Shown: one piece after another, positions 22,900 to 34,761 of the stretch | How positions within the stretch are numbered: the stretch's first letter is position 1 | Layout: the number at the start of each line of letters is the position of its first letter | DNA from: Apiospora phragmitis | Lineage: Eukaryota > Ascomycota > Sordariomycetes > Amphisphaeriales > Apiosporaceae | Assembly: GCA_038363925.1 (NCBI GenBank) | Contig: JAQQWL010000015.1 | Location: 2,232,001-2,296,000, forward strand | Length of the DNA: 64,000 nucleotides | Reading direction: 5' to 3' | Notes under the pieces: generated by a model | Database searches by the model: none | Told to the model about the DNA's origin: nothing | What the model saw: only the letters and a program-made list of their open reading frames with translations | Made by a program: the position numbers and the translations under genes

Positions 22900-23291
22900 G
22901 CGGTTCATCTGTCGGTCTGGTCCTTTTCTCCGCCATCGAATCTTGTCGACGAAAACAACAGAAATTTGATTCCCAAGCGTCTCTCAAAGTGGTCGAAATT
23001 GGTACATGACATGTGACAAGGGGTTGTGTTTCAAGGCTTCGTAGAAATTATTGATTGCTATCGTCAAGGGGCTATATTTGCCTGGTGACCAGCTTTGGCA
23101 CATGAATTGTAGTACTAACTATTACGTTTCAAGGAAAACTCTTTGCGGGTGCTGTTTTTTGATTGTTTGTCTGTATCTTCTGTATCTACTGGCAACAGTG
23201 ACCAACCCCTAATTACTTTTCGTGCACAGTTCCATCTTGTCTAAGGCAATGCTGCCAGTGATAGCGTTTCGCCATCCATACCAGACGAAGG
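22900..23291. other. Spacer, no gene recognised
   Basis: 0.4 kb of AT-rich sequence holding the 3' flanks of the viperin-like relic and the F-box gene, which face each other. Confidence 0.4.
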
Positions 23292-24935
23292 TCATGCCTG
23301 GAACGTGGCATCCTTTGCCTGCTCTCTACTTGACTTCACAAAATCCATCAATTCCTGATAGGCCATCGCGTCATTGCCTTTTGCAGCCTGAGAAGCAGTA
23401 ATCTTTGCGCAGGGACCTACCAAGCCGGACCTGGAGTCTCTATAGATGTACCGAAAAATGTGCTCGGCTTGGTTGACTTTATGGCCCTGGTCCTGCAGCT
23501 GTCGGATTCGGTCATTCACCTCCTGGGCCCACAGCTTCATTTGTGCCCGCTGAACTGCCGAGTGAAAGAAGCCTGGACTTTTCTTCTCCTGCTCGTAGAC
23601 TTCGCCTTCATCCATCTCCACCAGCTCGACCTGTTCGCTCTGCACCATCTCGAAAGCCTCGAGGTCGAGGAGGCTACGGCCGGATGCCAAGATGGAAGAG
23701 ACTGCCTCATTCCATCTCCGTCCTCTATCACCATGGAGATAGCGTAGGATCGAACGGAAGAAAGACAGCCAGTACAGGTCTTGGCTGCCGAAATTTGGCG
23801 CATATGGCGCGCCCGACACGCAGTCGACCAGCTCGACCCGATGTAGCCGCGATAAGACCCGCGCCGCGATGAGCGCCGCGAGCTCCTCACTGATGATACA
23901 GTTCACTATACGCAGCTCGCGTAGGCTGGGTAGGTTGGGCAAATCGGTGCCTAGTGCACTCGAAAGTGTGCCCCATAAGGCGGTAGCGTAAGGCTGGCCG
24001 GGGTTGGCGACGAACTCGAGCCGCCGTAGCGCCGTGGCGTGGACGTAGAACCACTCGTCCATGCACTCCTCGAGCCCGCCGACGTCGAATTCATCTTGCC
24101 TATCGACTACCCATTCCGAGTCCCAGAACCCGAGCGCCAGACTCTCCAGCCGTCCCACGAACGCGTGCCACGCCGGCGTGAGCCACGCCGACGACACGAC
24201 CGGGATCAGGTTCCGCAGGGCGAGGTGCCGGATCGTGCCCGGGTTGTCGACAAGCGCCTGCCACGTCGCGGTCAGACATTGCCGCCAGTTGGTCTCCGAC
24301 TCGGCGATTGTTAGTTCGTCGGTGGGATGCAAACCCTGGAATTCGGCCCACTCGTCAAATGAGGTTGGAGCTCGGAAGCCGACCTTGCTGTCCGGATCCG
24401 CCGTGAATCGTATGGAGAACGACGAGATTCCAGGCAAAGTCTTCCCTCTCAACAAGTCGCGTGTAAATACAGGCAATCCTGGCGAAGCCCACGCTCCTTC
24501 GAGGTCTGGAACAGCCAGATCCAAGGTGAGGGTCAGAGCGCGGGCGTAGGTGCCGAACTTGGCGACGACATGGGCGATGGCGTCCCGATCGGCTAGGCGG
24601 TTCGAAAAGCGGATGGTCGAATACAAGTTTGGGGCGAAGTACTGGCGGAGGCGCGAGTCCACGGCGCTTAGCCGGAGCCGGTCTTGGAATGGGAGAGCCC
24701 GCTCGATCTCGCCTAACAGCTCTGTCGGCAGCGATGCGAACATTCCAGACGACATGTTGGCTTTTTCTTCTTCTGACTCAAACTCAGCTGCTGCGAGTTT
24801 TGCAAGTGCTGATTTTCTGCTTCCTTTCTTTTCCTTATTTAGGTTATGTGAAGTCATGCCATGTGGCGTTGCCCGAGGCTGCCGTCTGCAAGCTGGTGGC
24901 TGCTGTACAATGGCGGGGCGAGTACAAGCTAGCAA
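23292..24935 (-). CDS. F-box protein, 547 aa
   Basis: Single exon with an intact frame. An F-box lies at about residues 65-110 (MFASLPTELLGEIERAL ... YSTIRFSNR), the SKP1-binding module of SCF ubiquitin ligases. The rest (about 120-450) has irregular leucine-rich spacing such as LRELRIVNCIISEEL and LHRVELVDC, compatible with degenerate LRRs that would bind a substrate. The last ~70 residues are helical and charged. Upstream residues 1-60 are basic and poorly constrained; ATG codons at residue 61 (24755) or 65 are credible alternative starts. No target can be inferred. It lies between the viperin-like relic and the second P450 and is one of the few undamaged genes here. Confidence 0.75.
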   Translation of the reverse strand: MLACTRPAIVQQPPACRRQPRATPHGMTSHNLNKEKKGSRKSALAKLAAAEFESEEEKANMSSGMFASLPTELLGEIERALPFQDRLRLSAVDSRLRQYFAPNLYSTIRFSNRLADRDAIAHVVAKFGTYARALTLTLDLAVPDLEGAWASPGLPVFTRDLLRGKTLPGISSFSIRFTADPDSKVGFRAPTSFDEWAEFQGLHPTDELTIAESETNWRQCLTATWQALVDNPGTIRHLALRNLIPVVSSAWLTPAWHAFVGRLESLALGFWDSEWVVDRQDEFDVGGLEECMDEWFYVHATALRRLEFVANPGQPYATALWGTLSSALGTDLPNLPSLRELRIVNCIISEELAALIAARVLSRLHRVELVDCVSGAPYAPNFGSQDLYWLSFFRSILRYLHGDRGRRWNEAVSSILASGRSLLDLEAFEMVQSEQVELVEMDEGEVYEQEKKSPGFFHSAVQRAQMKLWAQEVNDRIRQLQDQGHKVNQAEHIFRYIYRDSRSGLVGPCAKITASQAAKGNDAMAYQELMDFVKSSREQAKDATFQA

Positions 24936-24963
24936 GCATTAAGTGGGGAGGGCAAACATTCGG

Positions 24964-24989
24964 GGGAAGGCGCCAGGGGAAGGCGCCAG
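24964..24989 (+). repeat. 13-nt tandem repeat, two copies
   Basis: GGGAAGGCGCCAG is repeated perfectly (24964-24976 and 24977-24989) in the spacer between the F-box gene and the second P450. Each copy contains the palindrome GGCGCC. It could be a binding-site pair, but nothing more supports this. Confidence 0.6.
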
Positions 24990-25380
24990 GGAACGGCCAT
25001 TTCCCCAATGCTCCAATAGATCGACACAGGCATCTGAGACAGTCCAGATATCCTTCGCGATGTTATGTTAATAATTACCGTAATGCCTTGTCGTAATGCA
25101 TGGCCGGCTCATCTCATCCTGATTCCTCGGCGGGGCTTCGCCAATCTGGACGACCGGCCAATGCCCGATCTCCATACCCCAAATGATAATCGGATTGGCT
25201 CCGGCACGTTTGCGGGGTGATGCCCTACATCGCAGACCAATCCAATCCAGGTGCATGCGTTTCAAATACCCAGTGCTTCTCATGCTATATCCGACAACTC
25301 TCCCGCTGATGGGCAGCCCCAGCTGTTAGACATTCAGAGCCATCAGAGTGCACTCGTATTGACGAGCATCGTATGTAGCC

Positions 25381-27307
25381 ATGGCTCTGTTAACAATCAC
25401 GGGGGTGTCCCTGGTGATACTGGCTTCATTATTCATCTATACCCATGTTCTGGAACCCCTCCTCTTCAGTTCCCAGGCCAAGATCCCCGGCCCCAAGGCC
25501 TACGCCCTCACCAAGTGGCGCCTGGCGCTCGAAGACGGCCGCGGGACTCGCACGCGCACCGTCGACCAGCTGCACCAGCGCTACGGCCCCGTCGTGCGCA
25601 CGGGACCCAACGAGGTCTCGTTCAACAACCTCGCGGGCCTGCGCACCATTTACGGACCAGGAAGCCCGTACGGCCGCACCGACTTCTACCGCATGTTCGA
25701 CGTCTACGGCCGCCAGAACCTGTTCACCTTCCACTCCGTTACCGCGCACGGCCGCCGCAAGCGCCTCGTGTCGCACGCCTACTCCAAGACCGCCGTCGTC
25801 CGCGGGCCCGTCGCGGCCATGGTCGAGGCCAAGGCCGCGGCCTACATGCAGCTGCTCGCTACGGCGGGGCCCGAGGGTGGTGGCGTCAGCGACGTGTTCG
25901 AGACGCTGCACTGGTACTCCTGGACTCCATCACGGCGTTCTTGTATGGCCGGCACGGGTCGACGTCGGCCATGCAAGGGTGTGAGGAGCATCGCGCTCTC
26001 ATAGGGGATGTCGTGGACCCGGCGCGCTGGAGGCTGTCGTGGTTCGCGGTGCATTGGCCGGGACTGACCAAGTGGCTCTATACCCGCACAGGCTGGATGG
26101 AGTCGGCAGTGCGACCGCTGCTTCCTATGCAAAAGCCCGCCACATACACTGGGATCCGGAAGTTCGCGCTGGAAGCGTACCGCCGATCAGAGAGTGAGGC
26201 GAAACAAGGGGTTGTTCATGATGGTGAGTTGTGTGAGACGGAATTAAACCCCATGAAATTATTGCAGGAGAACCTTCTTCGAGAGGCACTCGGGCACCAA
26301 CCCCTATTAGCCTTTTCGTTGAAACGCCACTAACACGAACTTCCACTGAAAGAAACAGACCAGCCACAGTCGATTTTGGAACGCCTCCTCGATGTCCAGA
26401 GCTCGGAAAAGAACCAGGAGAAGCTCGATGGCCTCGACATCGCCTCGGAATGCGCCGACCACCTGCTCGCGGGCATCGACACCACGAGCGACACGCTCAT
26501 GTTCCTCATCTGGGCGCTCTCACGGCCCCAAAACCGGCGGTACCAGGACCGGCTGCGGGACGAAGTCCGCGGCATCCCCGAGGCGTCGCTGAGCAGCACC
26601 AGCAGCATGATCCCCACCGTGGAGGCGAGCGACCGGTGCACCTACCTCGGCGCCGTCATCAAGGAGACGCTCCGGCTCTACTCGCCGCTGCCCGCGTCCG
26701 AGCCGCGGTCCGTCGCGGCAGACTCCGCCATCGACGGGTTCGCCATCCCGGCCGGCACCACGGTCGGCGCGTCGCCGTTCAGCCTGCACCGCAACCCGGA
26801 CGTGTTCAGAAACCCGCTCGTGTGGGATCCGGACCGGTGGTTGGATGAGGAGAACCCGGAGAAGCTGGCGGAGATGAACCGCTGGTTCTGGGCCTTTTCT
26901 AGCGGGGGTCGCATGTGCATTGGTCTACAGTAAGTAATTATGTCTCCGCTTCTTGCGCTGATTTCATTGCTGTACCTACCCCTTTCTTCCCTCTTCTCCT
27001 TTTGAAACAGTATATGGATAGAAACTAATCTGGATTCTCCTTTAGTCTGGCCATGGCTGAGATGACCACACTCGCTGCAGCAATTTATCGAAAGTATCAG
27101 ACGTCGCTCGCGCCGGGCTTCGAGGATGTCGCACCGGGGATCACCTCTCGATTCGAAGTCTTCTCTGATGACATATTCTCCAAAGTAGCTGTAGGTGCTC
27201 TTCACCCTGCCCCCTAACCCCTTTTTGACCGCCACCATGATGACCTGCAGCGCTAATTCGCTACTTACTAGGAGCACCACTGCCCCATTGTATTTCGAGA
27301 GGCGTAG
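25381..27307 (+). CDS. Cytochrome P450 (fungal, E-class group I)
   Basis: ER-anchored monooxygenase. Exons 25381-26223, 26359-26929, 27046-27190, 27272-27307. N-terminal membrane helix (LTITGVSLVILASLFIY) and hinge KIPGPKAYALTKW; helix-C type HGRRKRLVSHAYSK; I-helix LLAGIDTTSDTLMFLIW (A/G-G-x-D-T-T); ExxR as KETLR in KETLRLYSPLPASEPR; DPDRW; haem loop FSSGGRMCIG followed across an intron by LHLAMAEM. One base is missing at CC 25919-25920 (WYS then LDSITAFLYG). Restoring it gives 531 aa, the usual length. Substrate unknown. It converges with the NRPS-like reductase 418 nt downstream, which suggests a shared pathway. Confidence 0.88.
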
Positions 27308-27724
27308 TATGGCGTGATTATTCTGTCTTCCGGGCTACCTAGTTACTATAGTCAGTTTTACAAAGTTACGTTGAACGATGATTTTGCCTTCGATGTGTAA
27401 GTTCTGCGAAGGGTCAGTCCATCGAGCAATATAAGGTTACTCGACTGCATAAGGCTGGAGGTCTAGATCGCTGCGGTGGACGCTGACCGCTTCGAACTTC
27501 TCGGTTCGCTCTTTTTCCGGGAATTATAACGGCGAGTTTCGCGGTCTGCTGCTCATAAGCCTATAGAGCCACGCCGTGTTAGGAAGCTCCAAGCTGCTTG
27601 AATGTTCAGCACGACTTCAAGACAGTTCAAAGTATAGATAAAATCAAAAGAGTAAGAAGTATCTAAGTATGTCAAGAGTTCTGAAAATCGCCTCTGCTTA
27701 CTCGATCCTTACCCCCACACCCTA

Positions 27725-30700
27725 TCATTCTATGAGAGTACCGTCGACTTCCAGCCAATTCCGCACCATCTTGGGCACGAGCCCCGCCTCGATGACCTGC
27801 GGACACAGCCGCAAGGCCTCGCTGTGCGCACAAGCCCTGCCAATTTCCCAGGTCAGCAGCCCCGCGCTGCGCTGCTGCTCCGAGGTCTCCTTATCCCCCT
27901 CGTCCTCCTCCGCCATGAACGAATGCTCGTAGTATTCGGCCAGCTTGACGGCGGGGAGCCGCTGCTCGGCCTCGGCCCCGAGCTCGGCCGCCCGCGCCCA
28001 CAGGCGCGCCAGCCACTCCGCGAGGTCCACCTTGTCAAAGCGCAGCAGGCCGCTGGCGCGCACCGCGGGCAAGAAGTCGTCGTTCCAGGAGAAGTGGTGC
28101 GGCGCCACCAGGTTGTAGAACGAGGCGGCCGACGCTGACGCTAACGCTGTTGATCCGTTGCTGTGGCTGTCATCATCATCTGCATGTAGCTTCTCCTTTT
28201 CTACACCGCCGTTTCCTAACCCCTTGGTTCCATTCTTGTTCATCCGCGCCGCCAGCTCGAGTATCGCCCGCGCCGCCGTGTCCACGGGCATCCACTCGCA
28301 CCGACCCTGCCGCGGCCCGAGCCGCGGCAGCGCCCCGACCTGGGCAGCGCTGCGCACGAGCAGCGGGATCGCCTCCTTCTCGTTCCAGATGCCATGCTCG
28401 GTATCGGCCGAGATCTGGCCGACGCGGACCACGGCGACATGAGGCGAAGTCGCCGCACCATCCGGGCCATTTGCTGCTAAATTGCCGCCATCGTCGCCGT
28501 CGTTCGATGCGGAAATAGGAAGCTTCCCCTTGCCCAAGGTCGTTGCCGTTTCCTGGGCTGCTGCAGCTGCAGCTGCTGCAAGTTCGCACATACGCTCCCC
28601 AACCAGCTTCGACCGCGCATAGCCCGTCGGCGCGGCATAGCCCCAATCCGCAAGCGGCCCCTCGGGCACGGCCGACCCCGCCGGCACGCCGAACGCAGCC
28701 GAGACGCTGCCCGTGAACAGCAGGCGCGCGGGCCGGCGGAAGGGCACTTCGCGGGCCAGGTCCAGGAGCCGGCGCAGCCCGGCCAGCTGGGGCCGGAAGC
28801 TGGCGAGGCCGATGGCGAAGTTGACGGGCCAGGCGGCGTGCACGACGAGCGTGGCGGTGGCCTGCAGGGTGGCGAAGATGGCGGGCGACGACAGGCCCAG
28901 GTGGGGCGCGCCCAGGTCGTCGGTCGTGAGGCAGGCGAGCTTCTGCTGCAGCTTCGGGAAGGACGCCGCGGTCGACAGGCGCCGGGCGTACAGGGAGGTC
29001 TGCACGCGGTCTGCGGCGTCTTTGGCCGTGTTGTTGACGCTGCTGCGCACGAGGCAGTAGATCTTGTCTACTTGGGGGTCTTGGAGGAGCAGATGGAGGA
29101 TGTGGGCGCCCAGAGCCCCGGTGGCGCCTGTGAGGATCTGCGGATCGTGGTCAGTTCAGTCCATGCAAACTCAAGTAGCAGATGCTTGTCAAAGCGTGGG
29201 TATTAGCCCGATGAGAGAGATGCTTACCACTGTCTCCCTTTCGGGATCAGGAAGGTCCCCCGGCTTTCGCCTCTCGAAGGTGCCGTACTCATCGACGAGC
29301 TTCTGCATAAGGTCAAGATCGCTCTCCGACTCTCCTTTAGTAGCAGGGTGGTCAGTAATTATCTGGCCGCCGTTGGCCAGCTCGTGATCGCCTAAAGACA
29401 TTGAGTACAACTTCTGCGCCAGCTTCTCTACGTTGCCCGCGTCGTATATAGCGTTGGTCGGAAGCAGCGAGCTGTTGTCGCTGAACTCAAAATTCTGCAC
29501 CAGAAGGCGCCGGATCTGCGCAGCGCGGAGGCTATCCACACCCGCGGCGAAAAAGTCGGTGTGGACGTCGGGCATGTCAATCTCGACGTGGTCACGGAGC
29601 AGGTCTAGAATTTTCTGCTCCAGTTTATTGATATCCAGTTTTTTCAACGGGGTCTCCTGCCCATTCGTCCGTAGATGCGACTTTTTCTCCGCGTACATGG
29701 CGTCGATGTAGTCCCGGAACTGGGCGTGGGCGGCGCCGCGGATGACGTTGCCCTTGTCCGTGGCCGGGTAGTCGACGTCGGCGGGCACCGGGACGACCAT
29801 GTCGCGCGCAACACGAGCGAACTCGTCGGCGAGCCGATTGCCCGCCTGCACGTACGGCCAGACCGCGTCGACGAACTCGGCGTCCGACAAGGTGGGGGAG
29901 CATCCTCGCCGCCGTCAGCATCGGCGGTGGTGGAAGAAGACCGGAACACCAGCACGCCCGGCGCCAGCCTGTCGTGGCCCACCATCAGCACGTCGCGTAC
30001 GAGCGGGCTCTCGCGGATGGCGCCCTCGATGCCCAGTGGCAGGATCTTCTCGCCGCTCAGCAGTGTCACGGTGTCGTCGTCGCGCGCGACGTACTTCCAG
30101 GCGTCCGGCAGGGTCGGGTGCGGGGTCCAGAGGTCCTTGGAGTGGAACGAGCCGGGCGGATCATCCGAGTTGGACATCTGGAGCGCCGGGTGCGACTGGA
30201 GGTACACGGCCTCGTAAACGTCGTCGTGGCCGCCGCTGCCGCCACCACCCCGCGGCTTGAAAATCATGTGGGGTCGTAGGCTGGAGTAGGGCCGCACGTA
30301 GTCCCAGGTGTCGTCGCCGGGCTCGCGGTAGATGGAGTCGCCTGCATGGCCCACCTCGGTCCTGAGAAGATTCAGCTTAACAAAATAGTTCTAAATCAAT
30401 AACTCCTAAGACAAATACTATGGGTAGCCTGGACTATGCCGGAGAAGGAGGAGGCGCGAGACTTACATCCCATAGATCACGCCAAACTTGACACCCGCTT
30501 TGACGACCCGGTTCCCGAGCTCATCAGGCGTTCTCGCCCCCGCCGAGGTGACGTACTTGCACTGCCGGAGCACCTCGATCCCGTCCCCCCCTCGGCCATG
30601 AGCTTGAGGGTGTAGGGCACGCAGTGGCAGATCTCCGGCCGCGCCTCCCGGAGCGCGTGGATGAGGTTCGCTGCCGTCAGGGGCAGGCGGGCGTTGAACA

Positions 30701-31451
30701 GGTGCGCCGGCTGCCGCATCCACATGGCCATGAGCGAGGTGAAGAGGCCGTGGATGTGGTACCACGGCAGGGCGTTTAAGGCCCGCAGGCCCGTTCCCGT
30801 CGGCAGCGTCGTGATGATGCTCCGGTGCGACAGGAAGAGTGGTTTGGGCAGGCCCGTCGAGCCCGACGAGTGCGCAATCAGGGAGATCTGCACGTGCTCG
30901 GCCTCCTTGTCGGGGATCGGGCGGTCGAAGGGCTCCGGGAGAGGGTGGTCTGGCCGGTCGAAGTCCTTCCTTGCCGGTATCGGCATGAAGTGGAGGCTCG
31001 AATCGGCCTTCTTCAGGTCGGCAATGGTTGCCGTGATGCGAGCTGTGTTGCCGTACATAATTGTATCGCAGTCCGCAGTTGCCAGCAGATTCAGGCAAGC
31101 AGGCTCTCCCAGGCGGATCGACATGATCAAGGCCTTGCACCCCAGCCGGAAGATGGCGAAGAAGGTGACGATAAAGGATAGGTCCGACTGGGCGAACAGA
31201 GCTACTGTCTTGAAGGAGTTCATCTTCAAACCAGCTCGCACAAGTAGATGGCACGTCTCGTCAACCATTCGGTCGAGGTCCCTCCCTGCGGAGTACTCAT
31301 AGTCGGTAGGACTGTTGTCATACTTCGGGTAGCCAAGGATGGGGGATTGAACCTCGTCTTGTGCTCGCACGCGGATGATGTCGTCAATGGTCCATAGCCT
31401 GCCATACTCCTGGATGCGCGCCTCGACCACCTCGGCTGATATGGAAGCCAT
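27725..31451 (-). CDS. NRPS-like carboxylic acid reductase (adenylation - carrier - thioester reductase)
   Basis: Activates a carboxylic acid as acyl-AMP, loads it on a phosphopantetheine arm and releases it reductively as an aldehyde or alcohol using NAD(P)H. Exons 30467-31451, 29228-30361, 27725-29137. A domain (about 20-560): core A3 HSSGSTGLPKPLFLSH, GARTPDELGNR, MTEVGHAGDS, A10-like ATDKGNVIRGAAHAQF. Carrier (about 590-665): FFAAGVDSLRAAQIRR with the modified Ser. Reductase (about 730-1177): Rossmann TGATGALGAHIL and YxxxK as GYARSK. There is no condensation domain, as in fungal aryl-acid and aminoadipate-type reductases. One base is missing in C7 30595-30601 and one near 29889-29893. 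Corrected length 1177 aa. Substrate unknown; convergent with the P450. Confidence 0.9.
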
Positions 31452-33316
31452 TTCGCCGTATCAAAGAGGACCTTATAGCCTCCGGCGTTGAAGCTGACCG
31501 ATGCAGATCAAGAAGGTAATGAGCTTGCGAGAAGTGGTGACCGTGCGTGTCTTTAGACAAGATCTTATATCCAGCCAAGCACATTTGGCACCTAGCACAA
31601 ACAATAGGGATGGGGTTCCATAGATGACCATATGACCAAACTGGTGAAGAGAGAGCAGGAAGGAAGCGATCCGCGAGACTCCTCATATGCTGGGGAGAGG
31701 ATGGGGAACCCTTCAACCTGATATGCTTAGCCCTGCATAGATGCTAGTGCTAAGCATAGCATTGCTCTGCTAGAAACCACGTATCCCTTGCATAATACAG
31801 GAGGAGGTCCCAGAAGTCGATTCTAGGGTGGCATTAAAGGATGCATAAAGATCCATGGTTCTATATTGTCAATTGTATATTCTGTGTAGGGTTGGTTGGA
31901 TTGTTGTTCGTGTGATGGTTGGATTGGGGTTGACTATTAAGGAAGGGATGCGATATGCACGCATGGTCATGGAGCCTCCCCCCCCCCCTTTTTTTTTTTT
32001 TTTGGTTTGCCCCCGGTAATAAGAGATGCTTTATCGTCCAATGCCACAGTGAGATGCGAACCGGCGGAATTGCCATTGCGTCATAGCCCCCCGTCTTCGG
32101 AAAAAGTACCTTCTGCCCCCAATCTGCAAAATGGATGTATGTATGTCTTTCATTATAGTACATAAGTATTATGCAACTGCACTAATGGACAAGGCAAGAG
32201 ATGCTGAATGGAAGTGTGCGTGGTGGCTATTGGTTCGGTCCAAGTCAGACATGCTTACCCAACTTACCCTGATAAGTAAAAGTACCCTTCGGTACTTTCG
32301 GTTCTGGCAGCCATGTGTTTTGTGTCAGATGTCAAGACGAAATAAGATTTACTTCAGTTCATCAGTTCGGCACGGCAACCTATCATGCTTGCAGTGCTCA
32401 CTCAGACCGATGATGCTTATATGCACGTCGGGGAGTGTTACAATGGGATTGGAGCTCAACCCCACTGATTGGAACTGCCGAGTGTCCGTTCTACACAGTG
32501 TGTATATACAGTAGATGTGTAGATAATGGACATGCTGCATGTGTCTAATGTCGAAAGACCAGGTGAGAAGTAGTCGGCACTTGTCGGGCTTCTTTTTTTT
32601 TCATCCTTTGTTTGCTTGACTTGCAAACGATATGATCATGCAAGGGGCAAGAAGGTGAGGAAATAAAACGGTTAGTGCGCTCAACACCACTAACTAGTCG
32701 CCAACCGTTAAGCAACCGTTAGCACATTGCTAGTAATTACTATATCAACTCGATATATGCACATTTAGGACTGTGTTATATATCAAAATGATCTAATACG
32801 TGACGTCAATTCAGAGTGACCGGTTTATTCCCTCAGGGGGGTGGGGGCTAATACCTTCTACTAGGTCAGAGCTAGAACGCTGCTGTCAGCGCTAAGAAAC
32901 TACCATGTAAGGGGTAATCAGCCACCAAGGCCCCAGGGATTGCTCCTGTAACGGCGCTGTTACATTCTTTCTCCAGTGACTTTCCAGTCATGCCAAATAC
33001 GTGTGGTAGCTCGGTTCGCATCGTAAAGACTCATCTGAAAACGTCTGGAACGTGACAAAGAAGTTTCATGCCTGCTGTGTCTGATGTAAAAACGAGAAAG
33101 TGAGGAAGATATCATAATCAATGCCACCAGGTCCACCCGTATTAGGATTGTGTCACTGTGCTCACCTCACTACAACTTGATTGATGCGCTATTGGACAGT
33201 TGAGAATGGGATGTGGGAAGCTTGAAGAGCAATGTCATGACTTGTTTTGGGTATTTGAATTCCGCACAAAAGAGATGAATGGTATCTAAGGAACGATATG
33301 AAAACCCAACTAATGG
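31452..33316. other. 1.9 kb gene-free spacer with a C11T15 tract
   Basis: No gene recognised. It holds the upstream region of the NRPS-like gene on the left and the 3' flank of a PTH11-type gene on the right. A plus-strand homopolymer run of 11 C (31978-31988) followed by 15 T (31989-32003) is a slippage-prone landmark. Confidence 0.45.
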
Positions 33317-34761
33317 CTATGTGTAACAATTGAATCCATGATAAATCGCTATAACAGACGGATAGAGTTCATCGCGGCCTTTCTGTGTCCTTCGGTGACG
33401 AGATCTGTACAGTGTGGCCCCTTTGCAGAGGAAAGGGTTCAGGGCTCTGCGATTCCACCGAGACGCCAATGTGTGCTTGACCATGATGTCCGAGAGCCCG
33501 ATCGCCTGGCCCGGCTCCTCGCCCGTCCTGCTGCTGTTCCCCGTCCGCAGCGCATCGCGCGACCCCGTGAGCGCCTCCTCGTCCGAGTCCCGGTACTGCG
33601 ACAGGCTGTCGTCGCGACGCTGCTTGCTGCCGCCGCCCCTCACGAATGATTTGCTGCCGATGGTCTGCAGACCGCCGGCGTGGCTTCCGCTCTTGGCGTA
33701 GTAGCCCCCTCCGCCCGTGGGCTTGCTGTAGCCGTTGTTGTCGCCGGTGGTGCTGCCGACGCCGGTGCGGTAGCCGAGGCACTTCCACACGAGCGGCCGG
33801 ATTGACGGCAGGTTCGCGCAGATGAAGCCCACCTCCACCTCGACGGTGCTCCAGAGCCCGCCGCCGACGTTGGAGAAGGTGAAATCTTTGGGGTTGATCT
33901 CCTCGACGGCGAGGATGCGGAAGATGCTCGCGACGCAGACACTGACAGAGTATTAGTTGTTGCATTCCCCTTGAGAGTTTATATAAAGAAAGGGGTGGGT
34001 GGTGGGTGATGTAAAACATACAATGCACCGAGCATAAACAGAAAGCTCAGCGACCACTTTTTACTCTGCGACGTGTGCAGGCTCCAGACCACGGGCAGCG
34101 GCAGGACCAGCACGACGACGTCGCCGACGACGTTGACGATGGCCGACGCGAGGTAGAACTCGGTCTGCGCGATGCAGCCGCCGACCGCGATGGCCTCGTC
34201 CCAGAAGCGCGCGATGGGCCAGCACTGGAACGTGAAGGTGAAGAAGTTGACCAGCAGGATGGCCGTCGAGAGCGCGAAGACGGCCAGGACGCTGCGGCGG
34301 AAGTACGGGAGCGTGAAGACGCGCCAGTAGAAGAGCAGGATGCCGACCTTGACGGCGAAGACGCCGAAGGACCAGAGGATCATGTAGACGTACAGGTTCT
34401 GTAGGGGGTGGAAGCAGTCAGCAACATTAGTCTTCGTTCTACCCGTCGCCGTTATCTACCAGTAGGCAACGTCTCAGCATAGAAGCAGACTCACCTTCTT
34501 AAAGGACTGCACCGTCTCCTCGGCCAGGTCGTACTGGTGCGTGCCGGAGCCGTACGCGAGGCCGAGCAGTATACTCGTGCTCATCGCGACGCTGATGACC
34601 ATGACCACGAACATCCAGTAGTCGTCGTACCATATCTTGGCGGCCGTGGTGAGGCGCGCATAGATCCGGAGGCCGAACGAGGCCGTCGCCAGCGCCAGGC
34701 ACGTCGTCATGATGCCGATGGTCAGGCGCACATTGTGGGCCTCTTCCGTGTCGTTCGCCAT
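33317..34761 (-). CDS. PTH11-type seven-helix membrane protein (fungal rhodopsin-like domain), intact
   Basis: Exons 34495-34761, 34022-34398, 33317-33941; 422 aa, frame intact. Seven hydrophobic helices, with DDYWMFVVMVISVAMS after helix 2, then LYVYMILWSFGVFAVKVGIL, FYWRVF, NFFTFTFQC, a loop with CIAQTEFYLAS, VVVLVLPLPVVW, and a final helix with ICANLPSIRPLVW. The conserved FYxRxF and ANLPxxRP motifs are typical of this fungal family. A Gly/Ser-rich cytosolic tail of about 150 residues follows, long for the family. No N-terminal CFEM domain is present. Likely a plasma-membrane sensor; ligand unknown. The start ATG at 34761 is the only one before helix 1. Confidence 0.82.
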
